A stretch of 64,000 nt of DNA from an uncultured Eubacteriaceae bacterium (GTDB lineage: Bacteria > Bacillota > Clostridia > Peptostreptococcales > Anaerovoracaceae): contig CAIFEY010000002.1 of assembly GCA_903789635.1 (NCBI GenBank), positions 62,001 to 126,000 of the forward strand. Direction: 5' to 3'. Positions within the stretch are counted from its first letter, which is position 1; each line of letters starts with the position of its first letter. Positions 27,408-35,873 of this stretch are shown here, in pieces. Under the pieces are notes generated by a model, which saw only the letters and a list, made by a program, of their open reading frames with translations, had not been told where the DNA came from and searched no databases. The position numbers were made by a program, and so were the translations under genes.

Positions 27408-28078
27408 TGGCAAAAGAAAGCAGACTGAAATACCTTACCAACGGAATTATCAAGGAGAACCCGAACCTGGTCCTGGTACTGGGAACATGCCCGACGCTGG
27501 CGACAACGTCATCCATCATCAACGGACTCGGCATGGGACTCTCCACGGCAGCAGTACTGATCTGCTCCAACATCGTAATTTCCGCGATCAGAAAGATCGT
27601 TCCGGATAAGGTCAGAATCCCGTGCTACATCGTAGTCATCGCAGGATTCGTAACCGTCGTTCAGATGATCATGCAGGCATACACACCGGCGCTGTATTCC
27701 GCACTGGGTCTGTACATTCCTCTGATCGTAGTAAACTGTATCATCCTGGGCCGTGCCGAGATGTTTGCGAACAAGCATAACGTCATCGACTCTGCTCTCG
27801 ATGGAATCGGAATGGGCCTCGGCTTCACACTCACACTCTGCATCATGGGTGCGATCCGTGAGCTGATCGGAAGCGGCACACTCCTGAATTTCCGTGTTAT
27901 CCCGGCATCTATTCCTGGAATGAACATCCTGAACCTGGCATCCGGCGGATTCTTCGTATTCGGTTGTGTCATGGCTGCTGTTCACTACTTCTCCAAGGAC
28001 AAGAGCAAGATCAGAGATAACGTCGGCGAAGCTGACCTGTTCAGAGAAGCACAGGATCTGAAGAAGAAGGAGGCGTAG
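27407..28078 (+). CDS. rnfE: Rnf complex subunit E
   Basis: A 223-aa integral membrane protein with about six membrane segments, one half of the RnfA/RnfE pair that forms the membrane core and binds an Fe-S cluster between them. Recognised by NGIIKENPNLVLVLGTCPTLATT, the cysteine in that segment, PLIVVNCIILGRAEMFA and the glycine-rich GMGLGFTLTL. Overlaps rnfG by one base. The C-terminal 25 residues are charged and cytoplasmic. Confidence 0.96.
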   Translation: MAKESRLKYLTNGIIKENPNLVLVLGTCPTLATTSSIINGLGMGLSTAAVLICSNIVISAIRKIVPDKVRIPCYIVVIAGFVTVVQMIMQAYTPALYSALGLYIPLIVVNCIILGRAEMFANKHNVIDSALDGIGMGLGFTLTLCIMGAIRELIGSGTLLNFRVIPASIPGMNILNLASGGFFVFGCVMAAVHYFSKDKSKIRDNVGEADLFREAQDLKKKEA

Positions 28079-28084
28079 TACCAG

Positions 28085-28666
28085 ATGTTTAAATCATTAA
28101 TCGTGATCATGATCAGCATGATCCTCGTACATAACTACCCTCTGGCTCAGTTCCTGGGAATCTGCCCGTTCCTCGGCGTATCCAAGGATATGGATGCGGC
28201 CAAGGGAATGGGTGTCGCAGTAACCTTCGTCATGGTAATCGCTACGGCGGCAACATGGCCGATCCAGCAGGTTCTGAATCACTTCGGAATCGGATACCTG
28301 CAGACCATCGTATTCATCCTGGTCATCGCCTTCCTGGTACAGCTGATTGAGATGTTCATGAAGAAGAGCATGCCTTCCCTGTACGTAGCACTTGGTGTAT
28401 ACCTCCCGCTGATTACGACGAACTGCGCGGTACTCGGAGTATGTATTTCCAACATCTCCAGCAACTACAACTACATCCAGTCTCTGTTCAACTCCTTCGG
28501 TGCCGGACTCGGATTCCTCTTCGGAATGATCCTGATGGCAGGAGTAAGAACAAGGCTGGTAGACGAGGAGAACTTCCCGGAGCCTTTCCGCGGTGTTCCT
28601 ATCGTACTCGTTACAGCATCAATCATGTCCCTGAGCTTCATGGGTTTCAGCGGCATGTTCTCATAA
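28085..28666 (+). CDS. rnfA: Rnf complex subunit A
   Basis: A 193-aa integral membrane protein with six membrane segments, partner of RnfE. Signatures are VHNYPLAQFLGICPFLGVS with its cysteine, YLPLITTNCAVLGVC with two further cysteines, FNSFGAGLGFLFGMILMAGVRTRL and the C-terminal PEPFRGVPIVLVTASIMSLSFMGFSG, each a family landmark. Six bases separate it from rnfE. Confidence 0.97.
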   Translation: MFKSLIVIMISMILVHNYPLAQFLGICPFLGVSKDMDAAKGMGVAVTFVMVIATAATWPIQQVLNHFGIGYLQTIVFILVIAFLVQLIEMFMKKSMPSLYVALGVYLPLITTNCAVLGVCISNISSNYNYIQSLFNSFGAGLGFLFGMILMAGVRTRLVDEENFPEPFRGVPIVLVTASIMSLSFMGFSGMFS

Positions 28667-28679
28667 GGAGGCAGAATAG

Positions 28680-29558
28680 ATGAGTATTGCAATTCCAATT
28701 ATCCTGGTCGTTGCGATTGGATTCGTAGCTTCCGCTGTTCTGAGCTATGCCTCTAAGGTATTCGCCGTTGAGGTTGACGAGACCGCTCAGCAGATCCGTG
28801 AGGAACTGCCGGGAGCTAACTGCGGTGGATGCGGATACGCAGGATGCGATGACTACGCAAACGCGCTGGCTGGGGATCATTCCCTTCCGTGCACCAAGTG
28901 CGTGGTCGGAGGACCTTCCGTAGCAGAGAAGGTTGCTCAGATCCTCGGTGTAACTGCCGGAGAGGGAGACCGTCAGGTTGCCGTTGTCATGTGCAACGGA
29001 ACTTCCGAGGCTTCCAAGAAGGTTATGGAGTACACAGGCATCAAGACCTGCAAGGCTGCGAAGTCCATTTTCGGCGGAATCAACGCGTGCCCGTTCGGAT
29101 GTCTCGGCTTCGGAGACTGCGAGGCGGCGTGCCAGTTCGATTCCATCCACGTCAGAGACGGTGTGGCATGGGTTAACCGCGACACCTGCACGAGCTGCGG
29201 CGCCTGCGTAGAGGCCTGCCCGAACGGCCTGATCAGACTTGCTCCGGAGAAGAACCTGGTATTCGTCCGCTGCCACAACACAGAGAAGGTTAAGGACGCA
29301 ATGCAGGCATGCAGCAACGCCTGCATCGGCTGCAAGAAGTGTGAGGGCGCATGCAAATTTGACGCCGTCCACGTCACCAACAACCTGTCTTACATCGATC
29401 CGGAGAAGTGCAAGAACTGCGGAATGTGTGAGAAGGTATGCCCGACAGGCAACATCATTAATATGAGGCTGGTAAAGAACGCGGCAAAGAAGAAGCTTGC
29501 TGCGGCTGCACCGGTACCGGCAAAACCGGAAGCTGAAGGCGCACAGCCGAACGCTTAA
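28680..29558 (+). CDS. rnfB: Rnf complex subunit B (multi Fe-S ferredoxin-like)
   Basis: A 292-aa subunit that takes electrons from reduced ferredoxin. An N-terminal membrane anchor (residues 3-25) is followed by the 4Fe-4S motif CGGCGYAGCDDYA and a central segment CPFGCLGFGDCEAAC. Three or more ferredoxin-type motifs follow: CTSCGACVEACP, CIGCKKCEGAC and CKNCGMCEKVCP, with CNGTS and HNTEKVK elements between them. The number of clusters exceeds that of the short proteobacterial RnfB and fits the clostridial form. The end is an Ala/Pro-rich tail. It is the last rnf gene and is followed by a terminator. Confidence 0.97.
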   Translation: MSIAIPIILVVAIGFVASAVLSYASKVFAVEVDETAQQIREELPGANCGGCGYAGCDDYANALAGDHSLPCTKCVVGGPSVAEKVAQILGVTAGEGDRQVAVVMCNGTSEASKKVMEYTGIKTCKAAKSIFGGINACPFGCLGFGDCEAACQFDSIHVRDGVAWVNRDTCTSCGACVEACPNGLIRLAPEKNLVFVRCHNTEKVKDAMQACSNACIGCKKCEGACKFDAVHVTNNLSYIDPEKCKNCGMCEKVCPTGNIINMRLVKNAAKKKLAAAAPVPAKPEAEGAQPNA

Positions 29559-29566
29559 GTTCATTC

Positions 29567-29605
29567 AGGGAACAGGAAAGCAGACGCTTCTCTGTTCCCT
29601 TTTTC
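29567..29605 (+). terminator. Terminator of the rnf operon
   Basis: Arms AGGGAACAG (29567-29575) and CTGTTCCCT (29592-29600) form 9 bp around a 16-base loop, followed by TTTTT. Confidence 0.8.
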
Positions 29606-29641
29606 GCTATTGTAAAGACGAATCAAAAGGTGAGGAAAAAC

Positions 29642-31306
29642 GTGGATATTAAAGTAGATGACAAGATTAAAGTAATCGGCCATAAGAATCCGGACACAGA
29701 CTCGATCTGTTCCGTACTTGCGTACACGAACCTGAAGAATAAGCTGGACCCGGGCAGGTACGAGGCCTGCCGCGCAGGAGAAATCAGCGCGGAGACACAG
29801 TATGTCCTCGACCGTTTCCAGGTAGAGCCGCCTAAGGCCTGCTTCAACGTCAGCAGCAAGGTAGAGGACCTGGACGTCGCAGACGTGCCGGGAATCAGCC
29901 CGATGGCAAGCCTGCGTGAGGCATGGAACGCGATGAGAGATTCCGGATACACGACGCAGCCGATTACGGATGAGGAAGGAAAGCTCCTCGGCGTAGTCAC
30001 GCTGAACGACCTTTCCAAGGGGAATATGGATGCACTCGATGCGTACGTGCTGTCCCGCGAGAAGACGCCGGTTCAGAACATCGTAGACGTACTGGAAGGC
30101 GAGATCGTGACGGGCGATCCTAAGGAGATTTTGACAAAGGGAAAGGTTCTGGTCGGCGCAGGCACACCTGATGCATTCGAGAACACGCTCCTGGAGGGCG
30201 ACATCGTCATGGTCGCAAACCGCGTAGACGCGCAGGTCGCTGCTCTGAACATGGGCGTAAAGGTCCTGATCGTCTGCCTGGGTGCGGATGTCTCCAAGCA
30301 GATCTCCGAGCTCGGCGCCTCCAAGAACAGTGTGATCATCAAGACCAAGTACGACACCTATGCCGCAGCGCGCCTGATCATCCAGGCTGTTCCGGTAAAC
30401 AACATGATGACTCCGATTTCGGAAGTCCGCTACTTCACGCCGGAGACCCCGGTAACAGAGGTTAAGGAAGCGATGGACGAGACCCGTCACATCCACTTCC
30501 CGGTACTGGGACAGGACGAGAAGTACATTGGACTGATCAGCCGCCGCAACCTCGAGGTCAAGAACCACGAGAAGCTGATCCTGGTCGACCACCAGGAGAC
30601 GACGCAGTGCGTGGACGGCCTCGCAGACGCTCAGCTGCTCGAGGTCATCGACCACCACAAGATCGGCGACATCCAGACGAGCGATCCGATCTACTTCCGC
30701 TGCGAGCCGGTAGGCTGCTCCGCGACGATTGTCACCTCCCTGTATGAGGAGAAGGGCGTGAAAATCGAGCCTAAGATCGCCGGACTGCTGCTGAGCGCAC
30801 TGATTTCCGACACACTGCTGTTCCGCTCCCCGACCTGCACGCCTAGAGACGTGGAGACCGGAAAGAAGCTCGCGAAGATCGCGGGAATCGAGCCGGAAGA
30901 GCTGGCGGAGAACCTGTTCGCCGCAGGCGAGAACCTGGAAGGAAAGACGGCAGAGGACGTCTGCTATCAGGACTTCAAGCTGTTCGAGCACGGCGGAATC
31001 CGCTTCGGCGTCGGCCAGGCAAGCTTCATGAGCAGCGCGAACATGCAGAAGGCCGAGGAGATGCTCCTCGAGTACCTGCCTAAGACGCTCGCCAAGGACG
31101 GAACCTCGATGGTATTCTTCATGCTGACCAGCGTGAAGGAGCAGGGAAGCCGCATGCTCTTCGCGGGCGACAACGCGGAGAAGACCTTGGAAACCGCATT
31201 CGCAGGCCAGTCCACAGACGACGAGGAGCCGGGCATCATGCTTCCGGGCGTCGTCAGCAGAAAGAAGCAGGTCATCCCGAACATCCTGGGCGCACTGGAT
31301 AAGTAA
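29642..31306 (+). CDS. Manganese-dependent inorganic pyrophosphatase with CBS/DRTGG insert
   Basis: A 554-aa family II pyrophosphatase that hydrolyses pyrophosphate to two phosphates. The DHH domain shows GHKNPDTDS at the N-terminus and VDHQE and DHHK in the later half, with the DHHA2 domain (SSANMQKAEEML and following) at the C-terminus. Between the first strand and VDHQE lie a pair of CBS domains and a DRTGG domain (about residues 70-300), which in characterised relatives bind adenine nucleotides and control activity. GTG at 29642 is chosen because AGGTGAGG at 29628-29635 fits it; GTG at 29630 lies within that site. Being next to rnf is suggestive of energy metabolism but may be chance. Confidence 0.93.
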   Translation: MDIKVDDKIKVIGHKNPDTDSICSVLAYTNLKNKLDPGRYEACRAGEISAETQYVLDRFQVEPPKACFNVSSKVEDLDVADVPGISPMASLREAWNAMRDSGYTTQPITDEEGKLLGVVTLNDLSKGNMDALDAYVLSREKTPVQNIVDVLEGEIVTGDPKEILTKGKVLVGAGTPDAFENTLLEGDIVMVANRVDAQVAALNMGVKVLIVCLGADVSKQISELGASKNSVIIKTKYDTYAAARLIIQAVPVNNMMTPISEVRYFTPETPVTEVKEAMDETRHIHFPVLGQDEKYIGLISRRNLEVKNHEKLILVDHQETTQCVDGLADAQLLEVIDHHKIGDIQTSDPIYFRCEPVGCSATIVTSLYEEKGVKIEPKIAGLLLSALISDTLLFRSPTCTPRDVETGKKLAKIAGIEPEELAENLFAAGENLEGKTAEDVCYQDFKLFEHGGIRFGVGQASFMSSANMQKAEEMLLEYLPKTLAKDGTSMVFFMLTSVKEQGSRMLFAGDNAEKTLETAFAGQSTDDEEPGIMLPGVVSRKKQVIPNILGALDK

Positions 31307-31365
31307 GCTGCAGGCGCACAGCGCGGAAAGCGCAGGTGCGGCCGCAGTACACAACATCATAATGA

Positions 31366-31416
31366 AAACAAGAGGGGCTGTGAAAAATGCATGTGCATTT
31401 TCACAGCCCCTTGTTT
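31366..31416. terminator. Bidirectional terminator (GTGAAAATGC type)
   Basis: GGGGCTGTGAAAAATGC (31374-31390) pairs with GCATTTTCACAGCCCC (31395-31410), with A-rich and T-rich flanks (AAACAA and TTGTTT) extending the stem on both sides. It serves both the pyrophosphatase gene and the minus-strand nitroreductase relic. Confidence 0.9.
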
Positions 31417-31421
31417 ACGCA

Positions 31422-31611
31422 TTATAAATACTTGACGATCTCTTCTAACGGCTTCCTGTCGTGATGGGCAGGATTGCCCGTATAGTCGTCCGAAGCATAT
31501 CCAAGTGGAATGAATGCGACCGGAAGGACGCTCTGCGGCAGTTTGAAGGCGTCTCTTACTCCTTCCTGGTCGACGATACCAGCCCAGATGCCCACAGCTG
31601 CGCCGCCCGCC
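31422..31611 (-). pseudogene. Nitroreductase C-terminal relic
   Basis: Reading the minus strand from 31611 down to the TAA at 31422-31424 gives an open frame of about 62 codons: AGGAAVGIWAGIVDQE, then GVRDAFKLPQSVLPVAFIPLGYAS and finally RKPLEEIVKYL, quoted here in pieces. This is the C-terminal end of a nitroreductase-family flavoprotein (the LGLGAVWxGI, VxPVAxIPLGY and REELIH-like end). The N-terminal two thirds are missing; the homology begins within a few bases of the stop codon of the aminopeptidase gene. The piece has no start codon or ribosome site. I infer a deletion that joined the peptidase gene to the tail of an older nitroreductase gene. Confidence 0.75.
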
Positions 31612-33399
31612 TTACAGCGGCGCGGTCATGACCTGCAGGAACTTGCGGTCCTCCTTGTGGAGGTGCGGCAGGAGGGTGTCTTCCACGCGGCGGTGGTAGG
31701 CGTTGATCCAGTCGATCTCGTCCTCGGTCAGGAGGTCCTTGTTGATGGCCTCGCGCTCGTACGGGCAGAGTGTGAGGGTCTCGAAGTAACGGTCCTCAGC
31801 CGTGTCTGCGCAGCAGAGGAGTTCGTTCTCGATGCGGATGCCGAATTTGCCCTCAAGGTAGACGCCAGGCTCGTCGGACTGAATCATGCCGCTGATCAGC
31901 GGGCACTCTGTGTGAGGGTCGATGATATTCGGGCCCTCGTGGACAGAGAGGACGTGGCCGATGCCGTGGCTGATGCCGTGGTTGAAGTTCAGGCCGGCGT
32001 CGGTGAGGGGTTTGCGCGCGGCTTTGTCGAGGGCGCGGGTGGAGGCGGAAGGGCCCAGGTGGGCGGTCGCGAGCGCGATGTGGGACTTCAGCACGAGGGT
32101 GTAGTCGTCCTTCATCTCCTGCGTCAGCTCACCGAGCGCGATCGTGCGCGTGATGTCCGTCGTTCCGGTCGTGTACTGCCCGCCGCTGTCGACCAGCAGG
32201 AAGCCCTCCGGCTTCAGCTCCGTGTCCGTCTCCGGCGTCGGCATGTAGTGGATGATCGCGGCGTTCTCCCCGTAGGCGGAGACGGTCGGGAAGCTCAGAT
32301 CGAAGCAGCCCGGCTTCTCCAGGCGGCGGCGCTTCAGGTAGTCTGCGGCGTCGATTTCGGTGATGGTGTGGGATTTGACGGTCGTCTTCAGCCAGTGCAT
32401 GAACTCGACCATCGCGCAGCCGTCGTAGACCATGGTCTGGCGGGCTGCGGCGATCTCGGCGTCGTTTTTGATTGCCTTCATGATGGAGGCCGGCGTCGGC
32501 TCGTCGATGATCATGTGGCGGTCAGCAGCGGCGTGGTAGACAGCGGCATTGACCGTGTTCGTGTCCATCCAGATCGACTGGTCCGGCGGCAGGCTGCGCA
32601 GCGCTTCCTCGATGTCGGCGTAGTCGCAGACCTGCAGGAAGCCGAGGTTCTCCGTCGGTTCGTTCGGATCCTCCGGCTTGTTGTCAATTGTCGTGCCCGG
32701 CATCAGGAACAGCTGCGTGAGCTGATCCAGGTCCGAGCTGATGAGCGCGTAGGAGTAGAAGACCGGCGTGCACTCCACGTCGCTTCCGCGCAGGTTCGTG
32801 AACCACGCGACCTCGGTCAGGTCGGAGAGGAGCAGCCAGTCCGCGCCGCTCTCGACCATCTCCGCGTTGATGCGCCTCTTCTTGCGTGATGACGGCATGC
32901 CGCTCGAGGAACGCGGCAGGGCGTGCAGGACCGATGGCTGAAAGTCCGGGCGGTCCGTCCACAGGCCGCTGATCAGGTCGACGTCCTCCTTGATCGTCAG
33001 ACCGCGGGGAGCGAGCTGCTGCTCCCAGACGCTCGCGATCTTAGCGGAGACGCAGCGTCCGTCAAAGCCCAGGGTCATGTGGCGGCGCTTCTTGATGAGT
33101 TCCGCGAGCATGGCCATGACGTTCGGGACACCTTTGACGCCGAGCTTCATCAGCGTGATGCCGGTGCCCTCGAGCTGCTGCTCTGCCTGGATGAAGAACC
33201 GCCCGTCCGTCCACAGCCAGGCCTCCTCCTGCGACACGATCATCCACGCCGCCTCGCCGGTGAAGCCGGAGAGCCACGCGATCGCCTTGTAGCGGTCGTG
33301 CGTGAACTCGGAATTGTGCGGGTCCGTCGGCGGGATGAAATAAAGGTCGATATTCTGCTGCTTCATCTCTTGCTGCAGTAAATTAATTTGTTCTTTCAT
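31612..33399 (-). CDS. Aminopeptidase P family protein (M24, Xaa-Pro)
   Basis: A 595-aa cytoplasmic metallopeptidase that removes an N-terminal residue before proline. The three-domain layout of long aminopeptidase P (two N-terminal creatinase-like domains, then pita-bread domain, then a short C-terminal helix) fits the length. Metal ligands are visible in VDSGGQYTTGTTDITRT (two Asp), GISHGIGH (His) and DEPGVYLEGKFGIRIENE (two Glu). The second N-terminal domain begins near residue 190 with a Ser/Arg-rich linker (PRSSSGMPSSRKKRR). The stop codon abuts the nitroreductase relic. Confidence 0.95.
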   Translation of the reverse strand: MKEQINLLQQEMKQQNIDLYFIPPTDPHNSEFTHDRYKAIAWLSGFTGEAAWMIVSQEEAWLWTDGRFFIQAEQQLEGTGITLMKLGVKGVPNVMAMLAELIKKRRHMTLGFDGRCVSAKIASVWEQQLAPRGLTIKEDVDLISGLWTDRPDFQPSVLHALPRSSSGMPSSRKKRRINAEMVESGADWLLLSDLTEVAWFTNLRGSDVECTPVFYSYALISSDLDQLTQLFLMPGTTIDNKPEDPNEPTENLGFLQVCDYADIEEALRSLPPDQSIWMDTNTVNAAVYHAAADRHMIIDEPTPASIMKAIKNDAEIAAARQTMVYDGCAMVEFMHWLKTTVKSHTITEIDAADYLKRRRLEKPGCFDLSFPTVSAYGENAAIIHYMPTPETDTELKPEGFLLVDSGGQYTTGTTDITRTIALGELTQEMKDDYTLVLKSHIALATAHLGPSASTRALDKAARKPLTDAGLNFNHGISHGIGHVLSVHEGPNIIDPHTECPLISGMIQSDEPGVYLEGKFGIRIENELLCCADTAEDRYFETLTLCPYEREAINKDLLTEDEIDWINAYHRRVEDTLLPHLHKEDRKFLQVMTAPL

Positions 33400-33621
33400 T
33401 GTTACAATCTCCGTAATTATATTGGATAATCCGCTGCGATGGTCCGGCAGTCTGGCCGTCCGACTGTCCGATGGTCGGATTGCCCGGCCGTAAGCCGTTT
33501 CGCAGGGGACAAAATATACGCATCAGGTCCTTATCCCTCCTGCCGGGTAAGGATTTTGTCCGGGGAAACCCGGAAGAGTCACGCGGCTCGGAAGCCGCAC
33601 AGCGACTGGCCTGCGCCCGCC

Positions 33622-34146
33622 TCAGCGGAACAGCATCCGCGGGAGACGCCGGTCGATGACGTACGCGACGATGCCGATGCCGATGCCCGACGCGATCCCC
33701 GTGAAGACGAGAATCGGGAAGTAGAGGAACATTTTAATGTTGGATACCACGAAGCTGGCGATCAGCAGCTGGCCGAAATTATGCGCGACCCCGCCCGCCA
33801 TGCTGACGCCGATCATGGAAAACCTGTCGGTCTTCTTCAGGAACACCATGACGAGGAGGCTGATCATTCCGCCGGTCAGCGAGTAGAGCATCGCCATGAC
33901 GCCGGTGAACATCAGGCCGGCCAGGCAGATGCGGACCAGGTTGATGAAGAACGCGTAGCGCGTGTCCAGCTCGTAGAGGGCGATGATGATGATCAGGTTG
34001 GCCAGGCCGAGCTTGACGCCCGGGACGCCGACGTTGATCGGCAGGATCGCCTCGATGTAGGAGAAGATCAGGGCAAGCGCGGCGAACATCGCGGAGGCCG
34101 TCAGGCGGCGGGTGCGCAGCGTGTGGTTGTTAGTGAGCGATGGCAT
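33622..34146 (-). CDS. Gx transporter family protein (Hpre_diP_synt_I / EetB-like)
   Basis: A 174-aa membrane protein with five or six membrane segments, beginning RRLTASAMFAALALIFSYIEAI and containing GVPGVKLGLANLI, LYSLTGGMISLLVM and MAGGVAHNFGQLL. It belongs to the family once named heptaprenyl diphosphate synthase component I and now Gx transporter; it resembles ECF S components in fold. AAGGAGGTAAGTACG before the ATG at 34146 (minus strand) decides the start. It overlaps the upstream NusG-II gene by 17 bases, so the two are co-translated. I recall members of these two families as eetA/eetB of the Listeria extracellular electron transfer locus. Confidence 0.85.
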   Translation of the reverse strand: MPSLTNNHTLRTRRLTASAMFAALALIFSYIEAILPINVGVPGVKLGLANLIIIIALYELDTRYAFFINLVRICLAGLMFTGVMAMLYSLTGGMISLLVMVFLKKTDRFSMIGVSMAGGVAHNFGQLLIASFVVSNIKMFLYFPILVFTGIASGIGIGIVAYVIDRRLPRMLFR

Positions 34147-34516
34147 CGTACTTACCTCCTTCCTTGCTGCCATTTCCGTTGACGATCTCAAGGCTGACGC
34201 GGTTCGGAAGGCACACGATGCTTTCGTTGACGCGGGAAATCGGCTTGTGGTGCACGCAGATCTGGTTCTTGCAGTCCGCCTCCTCCATTTGCGCGGTACC
34301 GTTCTTTATGATAAACTTATTGAAATGTCCATTCTGGCGGACGGTAACCGTTCGGTTCACAGACAGACTGTATCGGCCGTAAACCTTGCCGTTTACCTTG
34401 GCTTCCACGTATGTACCGGTGACGTTTCCACGGATGGAAAGCCAGGAAAAGAGGAATCCGACGGCCAGGAGGGCAATGAGAAGCAGAATGTCTGCTTTTT
34501 TTATGACGTTGAACAT
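34130..34516 (-). CDS. NusG domain II protein (EetA-like)
   Basis: A 128-aa protein with an N-terminal membrane segment (residues 8-27, ADILLLIALLAVGFLFSWL) and an extracytoplasmic domain matching the NusG domain II family: VNGKVYGRYSL, VRQNGHFNKFIIKNG, then EEADCKNQICVHHKPISRVNESIVCLPNRVSLEI in pieces. Three cysteines (in ADCKNQIC and IVCLPN) are typical. TGGAG precedes the ATG at 34516. It is the first gene of the two-gene unit with the Gx protein and is divergent from apbE with only 30 bases between the starts, so both directions probably share one control region. Confidence 0.85.
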   Translation of the reverse strand: MFNVIKKADILLLIALLAVGFLFSWLSIRGNVTGTYVEAKVNGKVYGRYSLSVNRTVTVRQNGHFNKFIIKNGTAQMEEADCKNQICVHHKPISRVNESIVCLPNRVSLEIVNGNGSKEGGKYDAIAH

Positions 34517-34546
34517 CTCTAAACTCCAGAAAGGGATAGATTTTCT

Positions 34547-35578
34547 ATGAAAAAGCTGATTACAGTCCTCATGACGATCGTCATGGCTGCATGCATCATT
34601 ATACCACAAACTGCCTGTTCCCCGCAGGGATCCTCGTCTGATTCCGACAGCGTGCCGTCCCACACCAAGGAAAGCTACTATTTCGACACGATCTGCAAGA
34701 TCACGGTCTACAGCATGTCTAAGAAGAAGGCGGACGCGGCCATCGACAAGGCGTTTGCGAGGTGCAGCCGCTACGAGACGATCCTGAGCAAGACCAAGAA
34801 GGGCTCAGACATCTGGAACATCAACCACGCCGGCGGCAGGCCGGTCAAAGTCCACAAGATCACCGCAGAAATCATCCGTGATGGCATCCAGTACGGCGAC
34901 GAGACGAACGGCCTGTTCGACATCACGATCGGAAAGGCCGAGGACCTGTACAACTGGCACGCCGAGAAGCACACGCTCCCGACCGACGCGCAGCTGAAGA
35001 ACGCGATCAAGTACGTCGGCTACAAGCAGATCAGCCTGCAGGGCGACACCGTCACGATGGGAACGACAAAGGGCGAGATCGACCTCGGCGGCATCGCGAA
35101 GGGCTGGATCGCCGACCACATCGGGGACTACCTGCAGAAGCTCGGCGTCAAGAGCGCGATCATCAGCCTTGGCGGCAACATCGTCTGCGTCGGCGAGAAG
35201 GCCGGCAAGCCGTTCACGATCGGCATCGAGAAGCCGTTCAGCGAGATGAGCGAGATCATCGGAAGCACCAAGGCGAACAACCAGACAATCGTCACCTCCG
35301 GCATCTACGAGCGCTACTTCAAGAAGAACGGCAAGCTCTACCACCACATCCTGGAGCCGACCACCGGCCGCCCGGCGGAAACCGACATCAGCGGCGTCAC
35401 GATCATGGCAGAGGACGGCCACTCCGTCGACTGCGACGCCCTCGCCACCACCTGCCTGCTCATGGGCCGCAAGAAGGCCCTGAACTTCATCGAGCACAAG
35501 AAGGGCTACGAGTGCCTGATCATCACCCGCTCCGGCAAGATCTACAAGACCAGCGGCTTCAAGTTCACCAAGGAGTAG
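34547..35578 (+). CDS. apbE: FAD:protein FMN transferase (ApbE), lipoprotein
   Basis: A 343-aa enzyme that moves FMN from FAD to a Thr or Ser of target proteins outside the membrane, including RnfD and RnfG. A lipoprotein-type signal peptide covers about the first 23 residues, with Cys24 (IPQTAC) or Cys16 as the lipidation site. Family motifs: SYYFDTICKITVY, ETNGLFDITIGK, GEIDLGGIAKGWIADHIGDYL, SLGGNIVCVG, TSGIYERYF and HHILEPTTGRP. Nearest likely substrates are the rnf products 5-10 kb upstream. It is divergent from the NusG-II/Gx pair. Confidence 0.95.
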   Translation: MKKLITVLMTIVMAACIIIPQTACSPQGSSSDSDSVPSHTKESYYFDTICKITVYSMSKKKADAAIDKAFARCSRYETILSKTKKGSDIWNINHAGGRPVKVHKITAEIIRDGIQYGDETNGLFDITIGKAEDLYNWHAEKHTLPTDAQLKNAIKYVGYKQISLQGDTVTMGTTKGEIDLGGIAKGWIADHIGDYLQKLGVKSAIISLGGNIVCVGEKAGKPFTIGIEKPFSEMSEIIGSTKANNQTIVTSGIYERYFKKNGKLYHHILEPTTGRPAETDISGVTIMAEDGHSVDCDALATTCLLMGRKKALNFIEHKKGYECLIITRSGKIYKTSGFKFTKE

Positions 35579-35633
35579 CCGCACCGCCCGCGCCGGCCGT
35601 TCCGTTACTTGCGCCCGCCGCAGCCTGGCCCCT

Positions 35634-35761
35634 CGATTCGGCAAAGTCCAAGCGCCGCAGTTTCCGCACCCGCCTGATGGTCAGCCGCTGGTGCGCCGGG
35701 GCGCGATCAGTACCTTCCGATCGGCAAAGTCCGAGCGCCGCGGCTCCCGTCCCGCCTGATG
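35634..35761 (+). repeat. Pair of about 45-bp diverged direct repeats
   Basis: Copy A 35634-35679 and copy B 35718-35761 share CGGCAAAGTCC, AGCGCCGC and CCGCCTGATG in the same order, with a handful of substitutions and two single-base gaps between them. They lie just after apbE, outside any gene. Confidence 0.75.
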
Positions 35762-35803
35762 TCATTCGGAAGCGCGCGGGGCGCAGGCTCGCATATATAA
35801 ATG

Positions 35804-35873
35804 TATAATAATTAGGACGATGATGCGCACAAACGCCATGACGCTGCAGAGATGTAATGTCATGGCGTTTTTT
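35804..35873 (+). other. Possible tiny transcription unit: -10 element then terminator
   Basis: TATAAT at 35804-35809 (no good -35) is followed by a 12-bp hairpin (35831-35842 with 35859-35870, AAACGCCATGAC and its complement) and TTTTTT. The hairpin may simply end apbE transcription. If the -10 is used, the product would be an RNA of about 55 bases. Confidence 0.5.
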
